Assembly (NCBI GenBank): GCA_019358945.1
Contig: JAHHIE010000026.1
Span: 23,627 to 87,626, forward strand
DNA from: Stenomitos rutilans HA7619-LM2
GTDB taxonomy: Bacteria; Cyanobacteriota; Cyanobacteriia; Leptolyngbyales; Leptolyngbyaceae
Length of the DNA: 64,000 bases
Direction: 5' to 3'
Position numbers and translations under genes: made by a program. Below the pieces are notes generated by a model. It saw nothing but the letters and a program-made list of their open reading frames with translations. It had not been told where the DNA came from and did not search any database. This document shows, in pieces, positions 34,575-44,629 of this stretch; position 1 is the stretch's first letter, and each line of letters starts with the position of its first letter.

Positions 34575-34979
34575 ATGAAAGGTATTAAGCCGCCCAAATT
34601 GATTTTGCTCATTGATGATGAGACAAGTATTCAAGAGCTTGTACATGCCTGTTTGAGCGATTTGGCTGGATGGACTGTTATTACCGTTTCATCAGCTCAG
34701 GAAGGACTAAAACGTTTAGCATCAGAGCGTCCAGATGTAATCCTGCTGGATCTGCTGATGCCCGGTATGAATGGCATCACCTTTATTCAAAATCTTTATA
34801 AGAACCCTGCCGCCAGAACGATCCCCATCATTCTTCTCACCGTTCAAGCAGGCTACTTTACACCCAAAAAATTGCAACAGCTTGGCGTGATTGATGCGAT
34901 CGCTAAACCATTCAATCCTGTCACTCTACCAGAAATGATCGCTCAAACATTGGGGTGGAATGCACCTGTTGAAGAGTGA
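34575..34979 (+). CDS. Single-domain response regulator (CheY-like)
   Basis: This 134-residue receiver has LLIDDETS at the N-terminus, phosphoacceptor Asp in LLDLLMPGMNG, Thr in ILLTVQ and Lys in IAKPFNP. It is clearly related to the 33807-34181 protein (shared DLAGW/DLGGW and LGW motifs), so the pair probably arose by local duplication and has since diverged. No output domain is present. Confidence 0.9.
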   Translation: MKGIKPPKLILLIDDETSIQELVHACLSDLAGWTVITVSSAQEGLKRLASERPDVILLDLLMPGMNGITFIQNLYKNPAARTIPIILLTVQAGYFTPKKLQQLGVIDAIAKPFNPVTLPEMIAQTLGWNAPVEE

Positions 34980-35021
34980 TCCCTCCGTTGGTAGCTTGCC
35001 TCCACGGGCCACTGCAATCCG

Positions 35022-36083
35022 TTATGGATAGAAGGCCAATTGAGGTAAACCCAGCGTTTCGTCCCAACCCATCATGAGGTTGACGCACTGAATGGCTTGT
35101 CCGGCTTGTCCTTTCATCAGGTTGTCGATTGCCGACATGACAATCACGCGATCGGTGCGGGGATCAACTTCTAGCCCGATGTAACAGAGATTTGTGCCTG
35201 CGGCCCACTTGGTTTGAGGGTAGGTGCCACTGGGCAAGACTCGCACCCAGGGTGCGTTACGGTAAAAGGCGTTGTAAATGGTCAACAAATCTTCGCGCAC
35301 AAGACCGGGATCACGTAGGGTTGCATAAATTGTTGCTAGAATGCCGCGCACCATTGGCACCAGATGCGGCGTGAACTGAATGAGCACTTCATGCCCTGCA
35401 AGGTCGCTACAAATTTGCTCAATCTCTGGTGTGTGGCGATGGCGACCTGCCACATTGTAGGCTGCAAACGAGTTATCAGCTTCTGCCAGCAACATCCCGA
35501 CCTTCGCCTGCCTGCCACCGCCAGAGGTGCCCGATTTCGCATCAATAATGGCTGTTTCGGGAACGACTAAGCCCTGTTTGAGCAGGGGAGAAAGACCGAG
35601 AAGGCTGGCGGTTGGATAGCAACCAGGACAGCCAATTAGTTGGGCTTCAGCGATGCGATCGCGGTACAGTTCTGGCAACCCATATACCGCCGTTTCAGCA
35701 ATAGCCTGATCGGTGCGATCGCCCCCGTACCAGGCTGTGTAAGTAGAAAGATCCGTAAAGCGGTAATCTGCCGACAGATCTAGTACTTTACAGCCCTTTG
35801 CCAGCAAGGTTGGAGCCATCTTATAGGCTAAACCGTTGGGTAAGGAGAGAAAGACTACCTGACAGCGATCGGCAATTTTATCCAGGTCAAGCGGTTCGAC
35901 CACCTGCTGTACCCGATGCCCAAGGTGAGGATAAAGCTCTGCAAATGCTTTTCCAGCGCTACTTTCGCCACCAAGATAAGCAAGTTCCAGACGCGGATGA
36001 TCCATCAGTAGGCGCACTAGCTGTACACCGCCGTAACCTGACGCACCGACAATGCCAACCGGAATGCGTCCTACATCACCCAT
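35022..36083 (-). CDS. argC: N-acetyl-gamma-glutamyl-phosphate reductase
   Basis: The 353-residue enzyme catalyses the NADPH-dependent third step of arginine synthesis. It shows the N-terminal nucleotide-binding motif [17 protein letters not shown], catalytic Cys155 in [10 protein letters not shown], a Gly-rich [11 protein letters not shown] segment and the C-terminal [12 protein letters not shown] typical of ArgC. The length is normal. AAGG lies ten bases before the ATG. It is a single gene transcribed convergently with the receiver gene at 34575-34979. Confidence 0.97.
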   Translation of the reverse strand: MGDVGRIPVGIVGASGYGGVQLVRLLMDHPRLELAYLGGESSAGKAFAELYPHLGHRVQQVVEPLDLDKIADRCQVVFLSLPNGLAYKMAPTLLAKGCKVLDLSADYRFTDLSTYTAWYGGDRTDQAIAETAVYGLPELYRDRIAEAQLIGCPGCYPTASLLGLSPLLKQGLVVPETAIIDAKSGTSGGGRQAKVGMLLAEADNSFAAYNVAGRHRHTPEIEQICSDLAGHEVLIQFTPHLVPMVRGILATIYATLRDPGLVREDLLTIYNAFYRNAPWVRVLPSGTYPQTKWAAGTNLCYIGLEVDPRTDRVIVMSAIDNLMKGQAGQAIQCVNLMMGWDETLGLPQLAFYP

Positions 36084-36423
36084 GATGATTTACCTTTTTT
36101 GCAGATCGAATGACTCAATAATTGCTGCATTGTAGTACCAGAGAACCCGTTTTGGGGAAATCGCTTGTCTTCTACCAAGAATTGCTGACTTTACGGTGAT
36201 GTGAGGAGAAGGAGCGAGGAGCCGTCAGCGATCAGCGTAGAAGTTTTGAGTTGAAGAGCGATCAGCCATCAGCGATCGGCGTTCAATCACCAGAAGCAAT
36301 TTAATCTCCCCGCTGCCCCGCTTCCCCTGCTTCCCCCGCTTCCCCCGCTCCTCCATACTGCCCAGACAAAAGACTACAATTTAAAGGTAAGTTCGCTTCA
36401 TAAAACCTTACGGGACTCTGGCC
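36084..36423. promoter_or_regulatory. Divergent argC / ribBA spacer with repeats
   Basis: This spacer of 340 bases holds the promoters of argC and ribBA, a cluster of GATCAGC-type heptamers (about 36218-36290) and a pyrimidine-rich tandem repeat (36302-36357). Confidence 0.5.
36302..36357. repeat. Pyrimidine-rich tandem repeat (GCTTCCCCC)
   Basis: Five or six degenerate copies of an 8-10 bp unit such as GCTTCCCCC or GCTGCCCC stand in tandem upstream of ribBA. The purine-pyrimidine asymmetry is strong. Confidence 0.75.
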
Positions 36424-38115
36424 TTGAACGTCTTTGTCGATTCTTCTCAACTTACCCCCTTCGCTTTTGACACGATCGAAACGGCGTTGGCCGATCTCAA
36501 ATGTGGTCGCGCGATCGTCGTCGTCGATGACGAAAACCGCGAAAACGAGGGCGACCTCATCGGTGCGGCCCAGTTTGCGACACCCGACATGATCAACTTC
36601 ATGGCGGTAGAGGCACGCGGGCTGATTTGTCTGGCTATGTCAGGCGATCGACTGGATGAACTCGATCTGCCGCTGATGGTGACCAACAATACCGATAGCA
36701 ACCAGACCGCCTTCACTGTCAGCATTGATGCCTCTCCCGGTGCAGGCGTGACCACAGGCATTTCGGCTGAAGACCGTGCTCGCACCATTCAAATTGCCAT
36801 TAACTCAGCCACGCGACCCAGCGATTTGCGCCGTCCTGGGCATGTGTTTCCGCTGCGGGCCAGAGAAGGTGGTGTCCTTAAACGTGCAGGGCACACCGAA
36901 GCGGCGGTTGATTTGTCGCGTCTAGCTGGGCTGTACCCTGCTGGCGTGATTTGCGAAATTCAAAACGCTGATGGTTCAATGGCACGGTTACCCGAACTTA
37001 TTGCATACGCCAAAACCCACCAGCTCAAGATCATCAGCATTGCTGACCTCATCAGCTATCGGCTGGAGCACGAGCGACTCATCCAGCGGGAAGCTGTTGC
37101 CGATTTGCCTACGGAATTTGGGCACTTTCAGATCTACGCTTACCGTCACACGTTGGATAATACCGAGCATGTGGCGATCGTCAAAGGCAATCCTGCCACC
37201 TTTCATGAGACTCCGGTGATGGTGCGGATGCACTCTGAATGCCTGACTGGAGACGCGATCGGTTCACTTCGCTGTGACTGTCGCATGCAGCTTCAAGCCG
37301 CCTTGAAGATGATTGAAAATGCGGGACAGGGTGTTGTGGTCTATCTGCGGCAGGAAGGTCGCGGCATTGGGCTAGTGAACAAGCTCAAAGCGTATTCACT
37401 TCAAGATATGGGGTTGGATACTGTAGAAGCCAACGAACATCTGGGCTTTCCGGCTGATCTGCGGAATTACGGAATGGGTGCCCAAATGCTCAATGATTTG
37501 GGTGTGCGCCAGATGCGGCTAATTACCAACAATCCCCGCAAAATCGCCGGACTCAAAGGCTATGAATTGGAAGTGGTTGAGCGAGTACCGTTGCTGATTG
37601 AAGCCACGGCTTACAACTCCGACTATCTGGCAACCAAAGCTGAAAAGCTGGGTCACTTGTTTCTACGGACGTACCTGGTCACACTGGCTATTCGCTGGCA
37701 AGAGTTAGCAGACACCGTGACGGAACGCTACGATCGCCTCCAAAAGTTGCGCTACTTGGCAAAAGTGCATGACCTGCTGCTGCAAGAAGAAGTCCGTCCA
37801 GTGGCTAAAGCACTGTTTGGCGAAACAGCGTTGATTGTCCATCTTGGCTTTGACCAACCACTTCTGGGCAATCCAGATTGGTATCACACCCCAGAACACC
37901 CATACCTGAAGTCGATCGCCAGTATTCTTGATAGTCTTGCATCGCTGCCCAATCTGCAAAAGCTCGAATTTATCGTGTCTCCCGGCACTGATCCCCTCAC
38001 AGGCTTACAGGTGCAGATCGATCGGCAGGTTTTCTCGCTCCAGCAAAAGCCTTCCAGTATCACCGATACCCTCCAAACGCAAACCATTTACAGCTTCACA
38101 ACAGATGTGGTTTAA
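36424..38115 (+). CDS. ribBA: Bifunctional DHBP synthase / GTP cyclohydrolase II, with C-terminal extension
   Basis: The 563-residue enzyme supplies both branches entering riboflavin synthesis. Residues about 15-215 are RibB ([35 protein letters not shown]). About 220-415 are RibA with zinc-binding Cys residues in [17 protein letters not shown] and the GTP-binding [10 protein letters not shown]. The remaining 145 residues are an extension beyond the usual RibBA length, unrelated to known catalytic parts. The only plausible start is TTG 36424, since an in-frame stop lies at 36388 and no ATG or GTG intervenes; GGGA lies about nine bases before it. Confidence 0.95.
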   Translation: MNVFVDSSQLTPFAFDTIETALADLKCGRAIVVVDDENRENEGDLIGAAQFATPDMINFMAVEARGLICLAMSGDRLDELDLPLMVTNNTDSNQTAFTVSIDASPGAGVTTGISAEDRARTIQIAINSATRPSDLRRPGHVFPLRAREGGVLKRAGHTEAAVDLSRLAGLYPAGVICEIQNADGSMARLPELIAYAKTHQLKIISIADLISYRLEHERLIQREAVADLPTEFGHFQIYAYRHTLDNTEHVAIVKGNPATFHETPVMVRMHSECLTGDAIGSLRCDCRMQLQAALKMIENAGQGVVVYLRQEGRGIGLVNKLKAYSLQDMGLDTVEANEHLGFPADLRNYGMGAQMLNDLGVRQMRLITNNPRKIAGLKGYELEVVERVPLLIEATAYNSDYLATKAEKLGHLFLRTYLVTLAIRWQELADTVTERYDRLQKLRYLAKVHDLLLQEEVRPVAKALFGETALIVHLGFDQPLLGNPDWYHTPEHPYLKSIASILDSLASLPNLQKLEFIVSPGTDPLTGLQVQIDRQVFSLQQKPSSITDTLQTQTIYSFTTDVV

Positions 38116-38122
38116 GGTCAAT

Positions 38123-38233
38123 ATGATTGAAGAACAGAGCTGTGTAGAACACTCGGTAGACATAGGAACCGTGGCAGCTTTACAGCAGCATCTACGAGAA
38201 CCCGTGCTGAGGAATGCAATTCGTGTGTTCTAG
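38123..38233 (+). pseudogene. Remnant of MNT-type nucleotidyltransferase (MntA antitoxin) C-terminus
   Basis: The 36 codons after ATG 38123 end in VDIGTVAALQQHLREPVLRN plus AIRVF and a stop. This pattern (Val-Asp, then Leu-x-x-x-Leu-Arg, then an Ala-rich end) matches the C-terminus of small MNT-domain nucleotidyltransferases that pair with HepT. The catalytic GSxxxG part is absent, so it is a fragment. The hepT remnant begins at the next base. Confidence 0.55.
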
Positions 38234-38577
38234 ATGACTGGAGGCTTCGCACTCAAGATATTCTGACGGCGATCGTAGACATTCGACGTCGCACGGCAGT
38301 TATGACTTGGGCAGAATTTGAGTCAAACGAGATGATCCTGAGAGCAGTGCTCTTTGACTTTATTGTCATTGGAGAGGCAGCAAGGAGCATTCCTGTCGCT
38401 GTTCAAAGTCGTGCGCCGCAGCTTCCTTGAAGACAGATGGGAGATATACGAAACCTGATCGCTCACGAATATTTTCAGATCGATCCACAAATTGTTTGGG
38501 ATGGCATCCGGAGTGATCTGCCCTCGCTCGCTGCCCCGTTACAGCAGTTATTGGAAGCAGAGCCGATCGATCCCTAA
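38234..38577 (+). pseudogene. Decayed HepT-like toxin (DUF86) gene
   Basis: Read from 38236 the frame encodes about 113 residues of a HepT/DUF86 protein: DWRLRTQDILTAIVDI, FIVIGEAARSIP and the RNase motif R-x4-H-x-Y in RNLIAHEYF, then IDPQIVWDGI. Two lesions inactivate it. The ATG at 38234 is out of frame by one base (consistent with loss of one G from ATGGAC), and codon 64 is TGA (38428-38430) where family members have Trp before RQMGDIRN. The full-length frame to TAA 38577 is otherwise intact, so decay is recent. Confidence 0.8.
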
Positions 38578-38607
38578 TCGATCGCAGCCTGCTCCGGTTT
38601 CTATTCT

Positions 38608-40386
38608 TTACGGCGATCGTGTCGTGACGGATGCAGTGGTGTTTGCCAGTCCTTGAGCAAGCTGATCAGCCGTTAAGGTACGAATCAGCGTCAGCGGTAA
38701 CAGTGATTCGCTGATGGCGTTGCTGTAGGTCGCACTGAGATAACTGCGATCGGCGTTGTTGTTAGCAAGATACGTCTGAAAAAAGGCGACCGCTAGCGCA
38801 TTTATGTAGCGTCGAGCGGTCGCGGGACTAGGCCCAACCACTTCCTGTGGTAGTGGCAGCGCGTCTCTAGAGTTTGTGGAATCTAGTGTCGAAAAGTGCG
38901 TGCCCCCTTGCAGCATAACCAGGTATCGATCAGTCGTTGTCAGCCACGTAAAGGGTTGAATTTGTTCGAGCATTGCGGGTGCGATCGTGTCAGCATTGCC
39001 CGTGACAATCATGGTAGGCACTTTAATTTGGCTAATGCTAGTCTGCCCCATCACCGCGCTGGTAATGGGGTTAATGGCAATGACCGCTTTGATGCGACTA
39101 TCCTGAAGCACAGGTTCGGGTGGCTTGAGGTCGATCGCCCGACACTGCAAGAGCAGCGACAAATTCAGCGTATTCTCTAAATTTTGACAGCTTGCCTGTA
39201 GCTGCTGTGGATTGATCGGAGCACCCGCTACGGCCAGAGCTGTGTAACCGCCAAACGATTGACCCAACATCCCAACCTGCTGAAAGTTGAACCGACCACG
39301 AAGGTCTGGGGTAGCGTTCACCAGATTCTCCACCTGGTTCAACACAAACGTGATATCCAACGGTCGATTCACAAATTCGGCTGGCTCTGATACCTCATTG
39401 GCTGTGCCATTAATGAGTGCTTGAAGGCGTGCCGCGTTGCTACCAGGATGTTCGGGCACCAGTACCGCAAACCCATAAGAGGCAAGATGAATGGCTAAAT
39501 AGGCAAAGGTCGTCCGATCAGAACCAAGGCCGTGAGAAATCACGATCACAGGCATGGGTGTGGATGTTGGAGTGACCTGATTTGGCAAGTACAGATCCAC
39601 AGGGACTGATCGACCGATCACAGCGCCCCCTGGCGACACCGGAGGTAAAGCACTCCCAAGGGGGGGGATTGCTGTGCCAGGAGTGGTTGGGTTAAGGACG
39701 GCGCTACGAGTGGGATCAACCAGTGCAAGCGTTTGCTTTTGCCAGGTAAAAGGCCCTCGCTGACGAATATCTGGTAGTTGGTTAACGGCGATCGCTTCCG
39801 TTGCCTGTTCCTGCTGTGCGACTTGAAGGACGAGTGCAGTTGCCTGCCTTGCCTGGTTCACCAGTTGTTGCAGAGCGGCAGCAATTTCCAGGCTGCGCTC
39901 CACATCAATTCGCAAGCCTCGTGTGGGAAATTGCCGCAGCACGTTGAGTAACGTTAACCCGTCCTGGTTGGCAGCAGCCAAAATCAGCGCGGCACGAATG
40001 GCCTTAAAGCCAGAATCGCGCGATTCTGGCTGAATGACCTGCCCCAAACGCTTAAGCAGCACCTCACCCTGAGGCGTGTAAAGAAATTGCGATACTGTCA
40101 CCAGATCAATGTCAGCCCGCGCTACGAGCACGCTTCTGAGCTGCTGAAGCTGCTTGGCATCTCCATAGCGGGCATAGACGGCAAGATCATCATCGATCGT
40201 CCCATTTTTGGCATAGGCTTCGAGTGAAGATACCGGGATCGATCGCTCCAAAATGCCATAAGAGACATAAACCCGATCTGCCGCCTGCACAGGTTTTTGC
40301 AGTGCCCCTAACCAGCCAAAAGCACTGAGCAGGATTCCCGTCCAGAGAAGGTAGGGATAGCGCAGCGCGGGTTTTGTGAGGTTCAT
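38608..40386 (-). CDS. Exported alpha/beta hydrolase with N-terminal DUF1400-like domain
   Basis: The 592-residue protein has a signal sequence ending near KPVQAADR (about residue 36). A helical region at 36-165 (YGILERSIPVSSLEAYAKNG, VLLKRLGQVI) matches the cyanobacterial DUF1400 type. An alpha/beta-hydrolase domain spans about 245-560, with oxyanion region VISHGLGSD, nucleophile Ser in GQSFGGYTALA, a probable acid in TGNADTIAP and a His in GGTHFSTLD. The substrate is unknown; relatives are annotated as lipases or chlorophyllase/dienelactone hydrolase-like. It starts two bases after the stop of the DUF4168 gene, so the two form an operon. Confidence 0.85.
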   Translation of the reverse strand: MNLTKPALRYPYLLWTGILLSAFGWLGALQKPVQAADRVYVSYGILERSIPVSSLEAYAKNGTIDDDLAVYARYGDAKQLQQLRSVLVARADIDLVTVSQFLYTPQGEVLLKRLGQVIQPESRDSGFKAIRAALILAAANQDGLTLLNVLRQFPTRGLRIDVERSLEIAAALQQLVNQARQATALVLQVAQQEQATEAIAVNQLPDIRQRGPFTWQKQTLALVDPTRSAVLNPTTPGTAIPPLGSALPPVSPGGAVIGRSVPVDLYLPNQVTPTSTPMPVIVISHGLGSDRTTFAYLAIHLASYGFAVLVPEHPGSNAARLQALINGTANEVSEPAEFVNRPLDITFVLNQVENLVNATPDLRGRFNFQQVGMLGQSFGGYTALAVAGAPINPQQLQASCQNLENTLNLSLLLQCRAIDLKPPEPVLQDSRIKAVIAINPITSAVMGQTSISQIKVPTMIVTGNADTIAPAMLEQIQPFTWLTTTDRYLVMLQGGTHFSTLDSTNSRDALPLPQEVVGPSPATARRYINALAVAFFQTYLANNNADRSYLSATYSNAISESLLPLTLIRTLTADQLAQGLANTTASVTTRSP

Positions 40387-40388
40387 CG

Positions 40389-40931
40389 TTAGTTTTGAAT
40401 CATTTTTCGCACTTCTTGCCGCAGTTGAGGATCATTTTGTACGGCAACAAAAATCTGGTTGAACCGCTCCATCTGTAATCCCTGCGCTTGCACAGCCTTG
40501 TCCATCTTAGCTCGAGCAGCCTCTTGGATCTGAGTGAGTTGGCTAACCGCTTGCTTGTAGCTTTCTTCTTCCTTCGGCGTAATCTGAGCCGTTGGTTTTG
40601 CAGCTGGGTTTTTCTTTAATTGGTAAATTTCGTTGAAGCGGGTTTCGGAAAGTCCTTGCTTTTGCACCGCTTGCACCATTTGACCTTCGGCGTCATTCAC
40701 GATCGTCAGCAATTGCTTGGTCGCAACGGCAAACTTTTTCAGCTCATCATCACTGATCTTGGCTTGAGGTGTTGTTGCGGGAGCGGGGCTTGCTGCGGGA
40801 GCAGGCTTTTCAGTCGGAGCAGGCTTTTCAGTCGGGGCAGGCTTAGAGGGCGAGGTCTGTGCGTGGACTGGTACACTGCTCACTGCTGCAACAACAAGAA
40901 GTGAACCGATTGCCAACATTGACTTCATCAT
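40389..40931 (-). CDS. DUF4168-type exported protein
   Basis: ATG 40931 (MMKSMLAIG) is preferred because AGGA lies eight to nine bases before it and a signal peptide with cleavage after VHA follows directly; an upstream start at 40997 would precede the signal peptide. The mature 155-residue protein has a Pro/Ala/Lys linker with TEKPAP repeats, then two similar helical units (DELKKFAVATKQLLTIVND / KQAVSQLTQIQEAARAKMDK), each followed by a 'GL..RFN.I' motif, as in DUF4168. It is the first gene of a two-gene operon with the hydrolase. Confidence 0.8.
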   Translation of the reverse strand: MMKSMLAIGSLLVVAAVSSVPVHAQTSPSKPAPTEKPAPTEKPAPAASPAPATTPQAKISDDELKKFAVATKQLLTIVNDAEGQMVQAVQKQGLSETRFNEIYQLKKNPAAKPTAQITPKEEESYKQAVSQLTQIQEAARAKMDKAVQAQGLQMERFNQIFVAVQNDPQLRQEVRKMIQN

Positions 40932-41511
40932 GGGTGAATTCCTGGAATAAGTGACTGGGTTCATGACGACCTGCCTCACAAGCAGGTGTATTCGCAATCA
41001 GATTTGATCGCGTTCAACCTTGATCAGGTAAACGTATAGTTTTTGGTAAACGCATAGCTTAAGTCTAATCAAACTCAAAATTTCTGCAATTTTGGTTAGC
41101 GTCATACGCTCCGTAGCAGTGTAGTAGGGACTCGCCAAAAACGATGCTCAACCAAAGACTGACTAATTGCTACAAATGTTTCTACCTTTTTAAGGATGTT
41201 TTTGAGCGATCGACCCCAACTTGCAGTAAATTTAGCAATACTCTTGTACCAAATATTTGAGCGCTCATCTTTTGGATTGTAAGAGATTAACTAAAACACG
41301 TGCATACTAAGGGCTGTCATCAATTTCTCATATACATGGCTTTCAGCACGCATTCTAGCCCCTAGCCTTGTTTGTTAGAACGGGCGCGGTAAGGCTGATG
41401 TCAAGGTTTCTGAGCTTAGTTGATGACGCGCTCTAGCGCAAGCAACAGCATCAGCTTTTGCTGTTCGGCAAAAATGCTTGATCTGAAGCATGACTAGATG
41501 TCTCCAATTCT
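40932..41511. promoter_or_regulatory. Divergent spacer upstream of recJ
   Basis: This 580-base spacer holds the promoter of the DUF4168-hydrolase operon, the second copy of MITE family A (41307-41436) and the recJ start region. No gene is visible. Confidence 0.45.
41307..41436 (+). mobile_element. MITE-like element, family A, copy 2
   Basis: This 130-bp element has inverted ends CTAAGGGCTGTCATCAA and TTGATGACGCGCTCTAG. Internally it shares CTTTCAGCA, TAGCCTTGTTTGTTAGAACG and GGGCGCGGTAAGGCTGAT with copy 1 at 16071-16201. It ends 75 bases before the recJ start. Confidence 0.85.
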
Positions 41512-43581
41512 TTGAAAGAATCTGTGATTACTCAAAGCTCACCTTCTTCCGTTAAACCAGTCTTAAGTAAGCAGCTTGACCAGCGCTGGCAAATTGCGCC
41601 TGCTCAGTGCGAACAAGCCGCAACGATCGCGCAAGCAACAAACCTTTCACCCCTGTTAGCGCAAGTGCTGCTGAATCGCGACATTACATCACCCGCTCAG
41701 GCACAGATTTTTTTACACCCAGAGTTAGAGGTTTTGCCCTCGCCGCTAGAAGACTTTACTGATCTACCGCTGAGCCTGGAATTGCTCATTAATGCCATTA
41801 ACCAGCGTCGGAAAATTGCCATTTGTGGCGATTACGATGCTGATGGTATGACCAGCACAGCGCTACTGTTACGCGCCCTGCGAACGTTAGACGCACAGGT
41901 CGATTATGCCATTCCCAGCCGCATGAGCGAAGGCTATGGCATCAATCAGCGTATCGTTGAAGAATTTTACGATGAAGGTGTGGGGTTGATTTTGACGGTG
42001 GATAACGGGATTGCAGCCCATCAGCCGATCGCTCGTGCCCGCGAACTGGGGCTTGCCGTCATCATCACCGACCATCACGACCTGCCTCCCGAACTACCCG
42101 ATGCCAATGCGATCCTCAACCCCAAGCTGATTGCCGAAACATCTCCCTATCGAGGTGTTGCAGGTGTTGGCGTGGCCTACATTCTGGCGATCGCGCTGGC
42201 ACAAAGTCTGGGTAAAACCCACGAGCTAGGTAATTCGTTGCTGGAGTTGTTCACGCTGGGCACGATCGCCGATTTAGCCCCACTCACAGGCGTTAACCGT
42301 CGCTGGGTGAGACAGGGACTCCAACTGTTGCCAAAATCCAAGCTGGCTGGCGTGCAGGCGCTCATTCAAGTCACTGGGCTGAGTGGTGCCAAACAGATGA
42401 AGCCAGAGGCGATCGGGTTCCGGTTGGGGCCTCGCATCAACGCTGTAGGTCGCTTAGCCGATCCGCAAATTGTGATCGAGCTATTGACGACTGATGATGA
42501 TGGGGTCGCGCTCGAACGAGCCATGCAGTGCGAACAAATCAACAAACAGCGTCAGCAGTTGTGTGAGCAGATTGAGCAAGAAGCGATCGCGATCGTCGAA
42601 GATGCCATCAATCGATCCGGTAATCCTGCGGCCCCTTTTGTCTCACCAGCCGAGAGTCGAGTCTTAGTAGTGGTACAACCCAACTGGCATCATGGTGTGA
42701 TTGGCATCGTTGCGTCGCGGCTGGTTGAGCGCTATGGCGTGCCCGTATTCATTGGCACTTATGAAGATGAGGCACAGACACACATACGCGGATCAGCACG
42801 GAGTATTCCTGAGTTCAACGTGTTTGACGCCCTGCAATTCTGCAAAGATTTGCTTGGTAAATTTGGAGGACACCGTGCGGCTGGCGGCTTTTCTCTGGAA
42901 GCAGCAAATTTGCAAAACCTGCGATCGCGCCTTCAAACCTTCGCGCACCAATGCCTGCAACCCGAACACCTGAAACCCCTCGTTGTGATCGATGCTCAAG
43001 CCACGTTCGATCAACTTGATCTCAGCCTTTACGCTCAGATCGATGCGCTCCATCCCTGTGGTATTGAAAATCCCGATCCAGTCTTCTGGTCTGCTAATGT
43101 GCGCGTCATCGAGCAAAAACGCATTGGCAAAGGACACATCAAGTTCACGTTGAGTCAGGAGGGGGCTTTACCTGGCAAGCCCCGCAAATTTACCGCGATC
43201 GCGTGGCGCTGGGGCGACTACTCTCCCCTACCCAGCCAACTCGACATTGCTTATCGTCTCCGCACCAACGACTGGAACGGTGAGATTTCACTGGAACTAG
43301 AATTAGTCGGAGTTCGCAAGCCTGTGGCGATCGCGGCTTCCATCACCTTTCTGCATAACAAGCGCGAATATCATTGCGAGGTTCTACAGCAAGCTACAGG
43401 CAAACAACTCAGAATCCTGAGTCCACAGGGCAAAGAACTCATCGTGCAGCAAGGCCAGAAAATGGGCACGGTTAACGAACATCAGTGCGACCCCATCTCA
43501 GTTAGCGTCTGCAAGCCTCCTTACTACGAGGTCGTTAAAGCTGCGGTTATTGCATTGGAAAATGCTAATCAATCGCCGTAA
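41512..43581 (+). CDS. recJ: Single-stranded-DNA-specific 5'-3' exonuclease
   Basis: The 689-residue RecJ acts in recombination and repair. It has the DHH-family motifs GDYDADGMTSTALL, VDNGIAAHQ, ITDHHDLP, GVAGVGVAY and GTIADLAPLTG. The DHHA1 domain shows HHGVIGIVASRLVERYG and GGHRAAGGFSLE. A C-terminal extension of about 100 residues beyond the core follows, as in other cyanobacterial RecJ proteins. No ATG start exists after the upstream in-frame stop (TGA at 41491); TTG 41512 is the likely start, with GTG 41524 as an alternative. Confidence 0.94.
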   Translation: MKESVITQSSPSSVKPVLSKQLDQRWQIAPAQCEQAATIAQATNLSPLLAQVLLNRDITSPAQAQIFLHPELEVLPSPLEDFTDLPLSLELLINAINQRRKIAICGDYDADGMTSTALLLRALRTLDAQVDYAIPSRMSEGYGINQRIVEEFYDEGVGLILTVDNGIAAHQPIARARELGLAVIITDHHDLPPELPDANAILNPKLIAETSPYRGVAGVGVAYILAIALAQSLGKTHELGNSLLELFTLGTIADLAPLTGVNRRWVRQGLQLLPKSKLAGVQALIQVTGLSGAKQMKPEAIGFRLGPRINAVGRLADPQIVIELLTTDDDGVALERAMQCEQINKQRQQLCEQIEQEAIAIVEDAINRSGNPAAPFVSPAESRVLVVVQPNWHHGVIGIVASRLVERYGVPVFIGTYEDEAQTHIRGSARSIPEFNVFDALQFCKDLLGKFGGHRAAGGFSLEAANLQNLRSRLQTFAHQCLQPEHLKPLVVIDAQATFDQLDLSLYAQIDALHPCGIENPDPVFWSANVRVIEQKRIGKGHIKFTLSQEGALPGKPRKFTAIAWRWGDYSPLPSQLDIAYRLRTNDWNGEISLELELVGVRKPVAIAASITFLHNKREYHCEVLQQATGKQLRILSPQGKELIVQQGQKMGTVNEHQCDPISVSVCKPPYYEVVKAAVIALENANQSP

Positions 43582-43606
43582 CACAATCAAAATTGGAGCC
43601 AAATGC

Positions 43607-44473
43607 ATGGAACCTGACGGTGATCAAAAAGTAAGCCGCAATCGCCTTCGCATGCTACTGTTTGGCACCTTCTCCTGGGGGCGTATTATGCGATCGCTAC
43701 TCTTCATCTATCTTGCAATCGGTGGCTATGCGTACTTCTTCAGCGATCGTCAAATCTTCCAACCCCAGCCTTCCAGCTATCAAGACACGCGTGAATTGAT
43801 TAAGCTCACAACGGCCAACAAAAAGCAAATTTCCGCCGTTTATTTACCCAGCCCACAAACAAAGCAACAGCAACCCTACACTGTTCTTTACAGCCACGGG
43901 AATGGCGAAGATTTAGGTGACGTGCGTCCTTTGCTGGAGCAAATTCGAGCGATCGGCGTGAATGTTTTTGCCTACGACTATCAGGGCTACGGCACCAGTC
44001 AGGGCAAGGCATCCGAGCAAAACGCCTATCGCGATATTGATGCGGCTTACCAGTATTTAACCACGACACTCAAACAGCCGCCCAGCCGCATTATTCTCTA
44101 CGGGCGATCGGTCGGCAGCGGCCCTAGTATTGACCTGGCAACCCGACAGCCCGTTGGTGGCCTCATTGTAGAAAGTGGGTTCACCAGCATTTTTCGGGTG
44201 ATTACTCGCGTGCCCCTTTTCCCGTTCGACAAATTCGCTAATATCCACAAAATTGGTGCGGTGCATTGCCCAATTCTCTTCGTTCACGGCACCAACGATC
44301 AGACCATTCCCCTCTGGCACGGACGAGCATTGTTCGATCGAGCCAATCAGCCCAAGACTTTTTTAGAAGTCACTGGCGCAGACCATAACGATGTTGAACA
44401 AATTGCAGGAGAGCAATACAACCAGGCATTGCGAAACTATTTGAAAACGGTCGAGCAAACTCAAAAGCCCTAA
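43607..44473 (+). CDS. Membrane-anchored alpha/beta hydrolase (BEM46/ABHD-like)
   Basis: ATG 43607 has GGAG eight bases upstream and starts 25 bases after recJ; a further upstream start would overlap recJ. The 288-residue product has an N-terminal hydrophobic anchor (SLLFIYLAIGGYAYFF), the oxyanion motif YSHGNGEDLGD, nucleophile Ser in YGRSVGSG, Asp in VHGTNDQTIP and His in TGADHNDVE. The substrate is unknown. It may be co-transcribed with recJ. Confidence 0.88.
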   Translation: MEPDGDQKVSRNRLRMLLFGTFSWGRIMRSLLFIYLAIGGYAYFFSDRQIFQPQPSSYQDTRELIKLTTANKKQISAVYLPSPQTKQQQPYTVLYSHGNGEDLGDVRPLLEQIRAIGVNVFAYDYQGYGTSQGKASEQNAYRDIDAAYQYLTTTLKQPPSRIILYGRSVGSGPSIDLATRQPVGGLIVESGFTSIFRVITRVPLFPFDKFANIHKIGAVHCPILFVHGTNDQTIPLWHGRALFDRANQPKTFLEVTGADHNDVEQIAGEQYNQALRNYLKTVEQTQKP

Positions 44474-44486
44474 AACGAGTCGCCAA

Positions 44487-44512
44487 TAAAAAAGCCCGAC
44501 GTGAATCGGGCT
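44487..44512 (-). terminator. Rho-independent terminator of psb30
   Basis: A perfect 7-bp stem AGCCCGA / TCGGGCT with a 6-base loop is followed on the minus strand by six T residues (complement of A 44488-44493). It lies about 120 bases downstream of psb30. Confidence 0.8.
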
Positions 44513-44629
44513 AGTCACTACTCTCTCATACTAGAAAAAATCTCAAAAGCGCGCTATTAGGGGGTTTAAATGGCTTCAACCAATAGCCTTGGCACTTAAA
44601 CACGATCGCCCGTAGGCAGGTACAATGCC

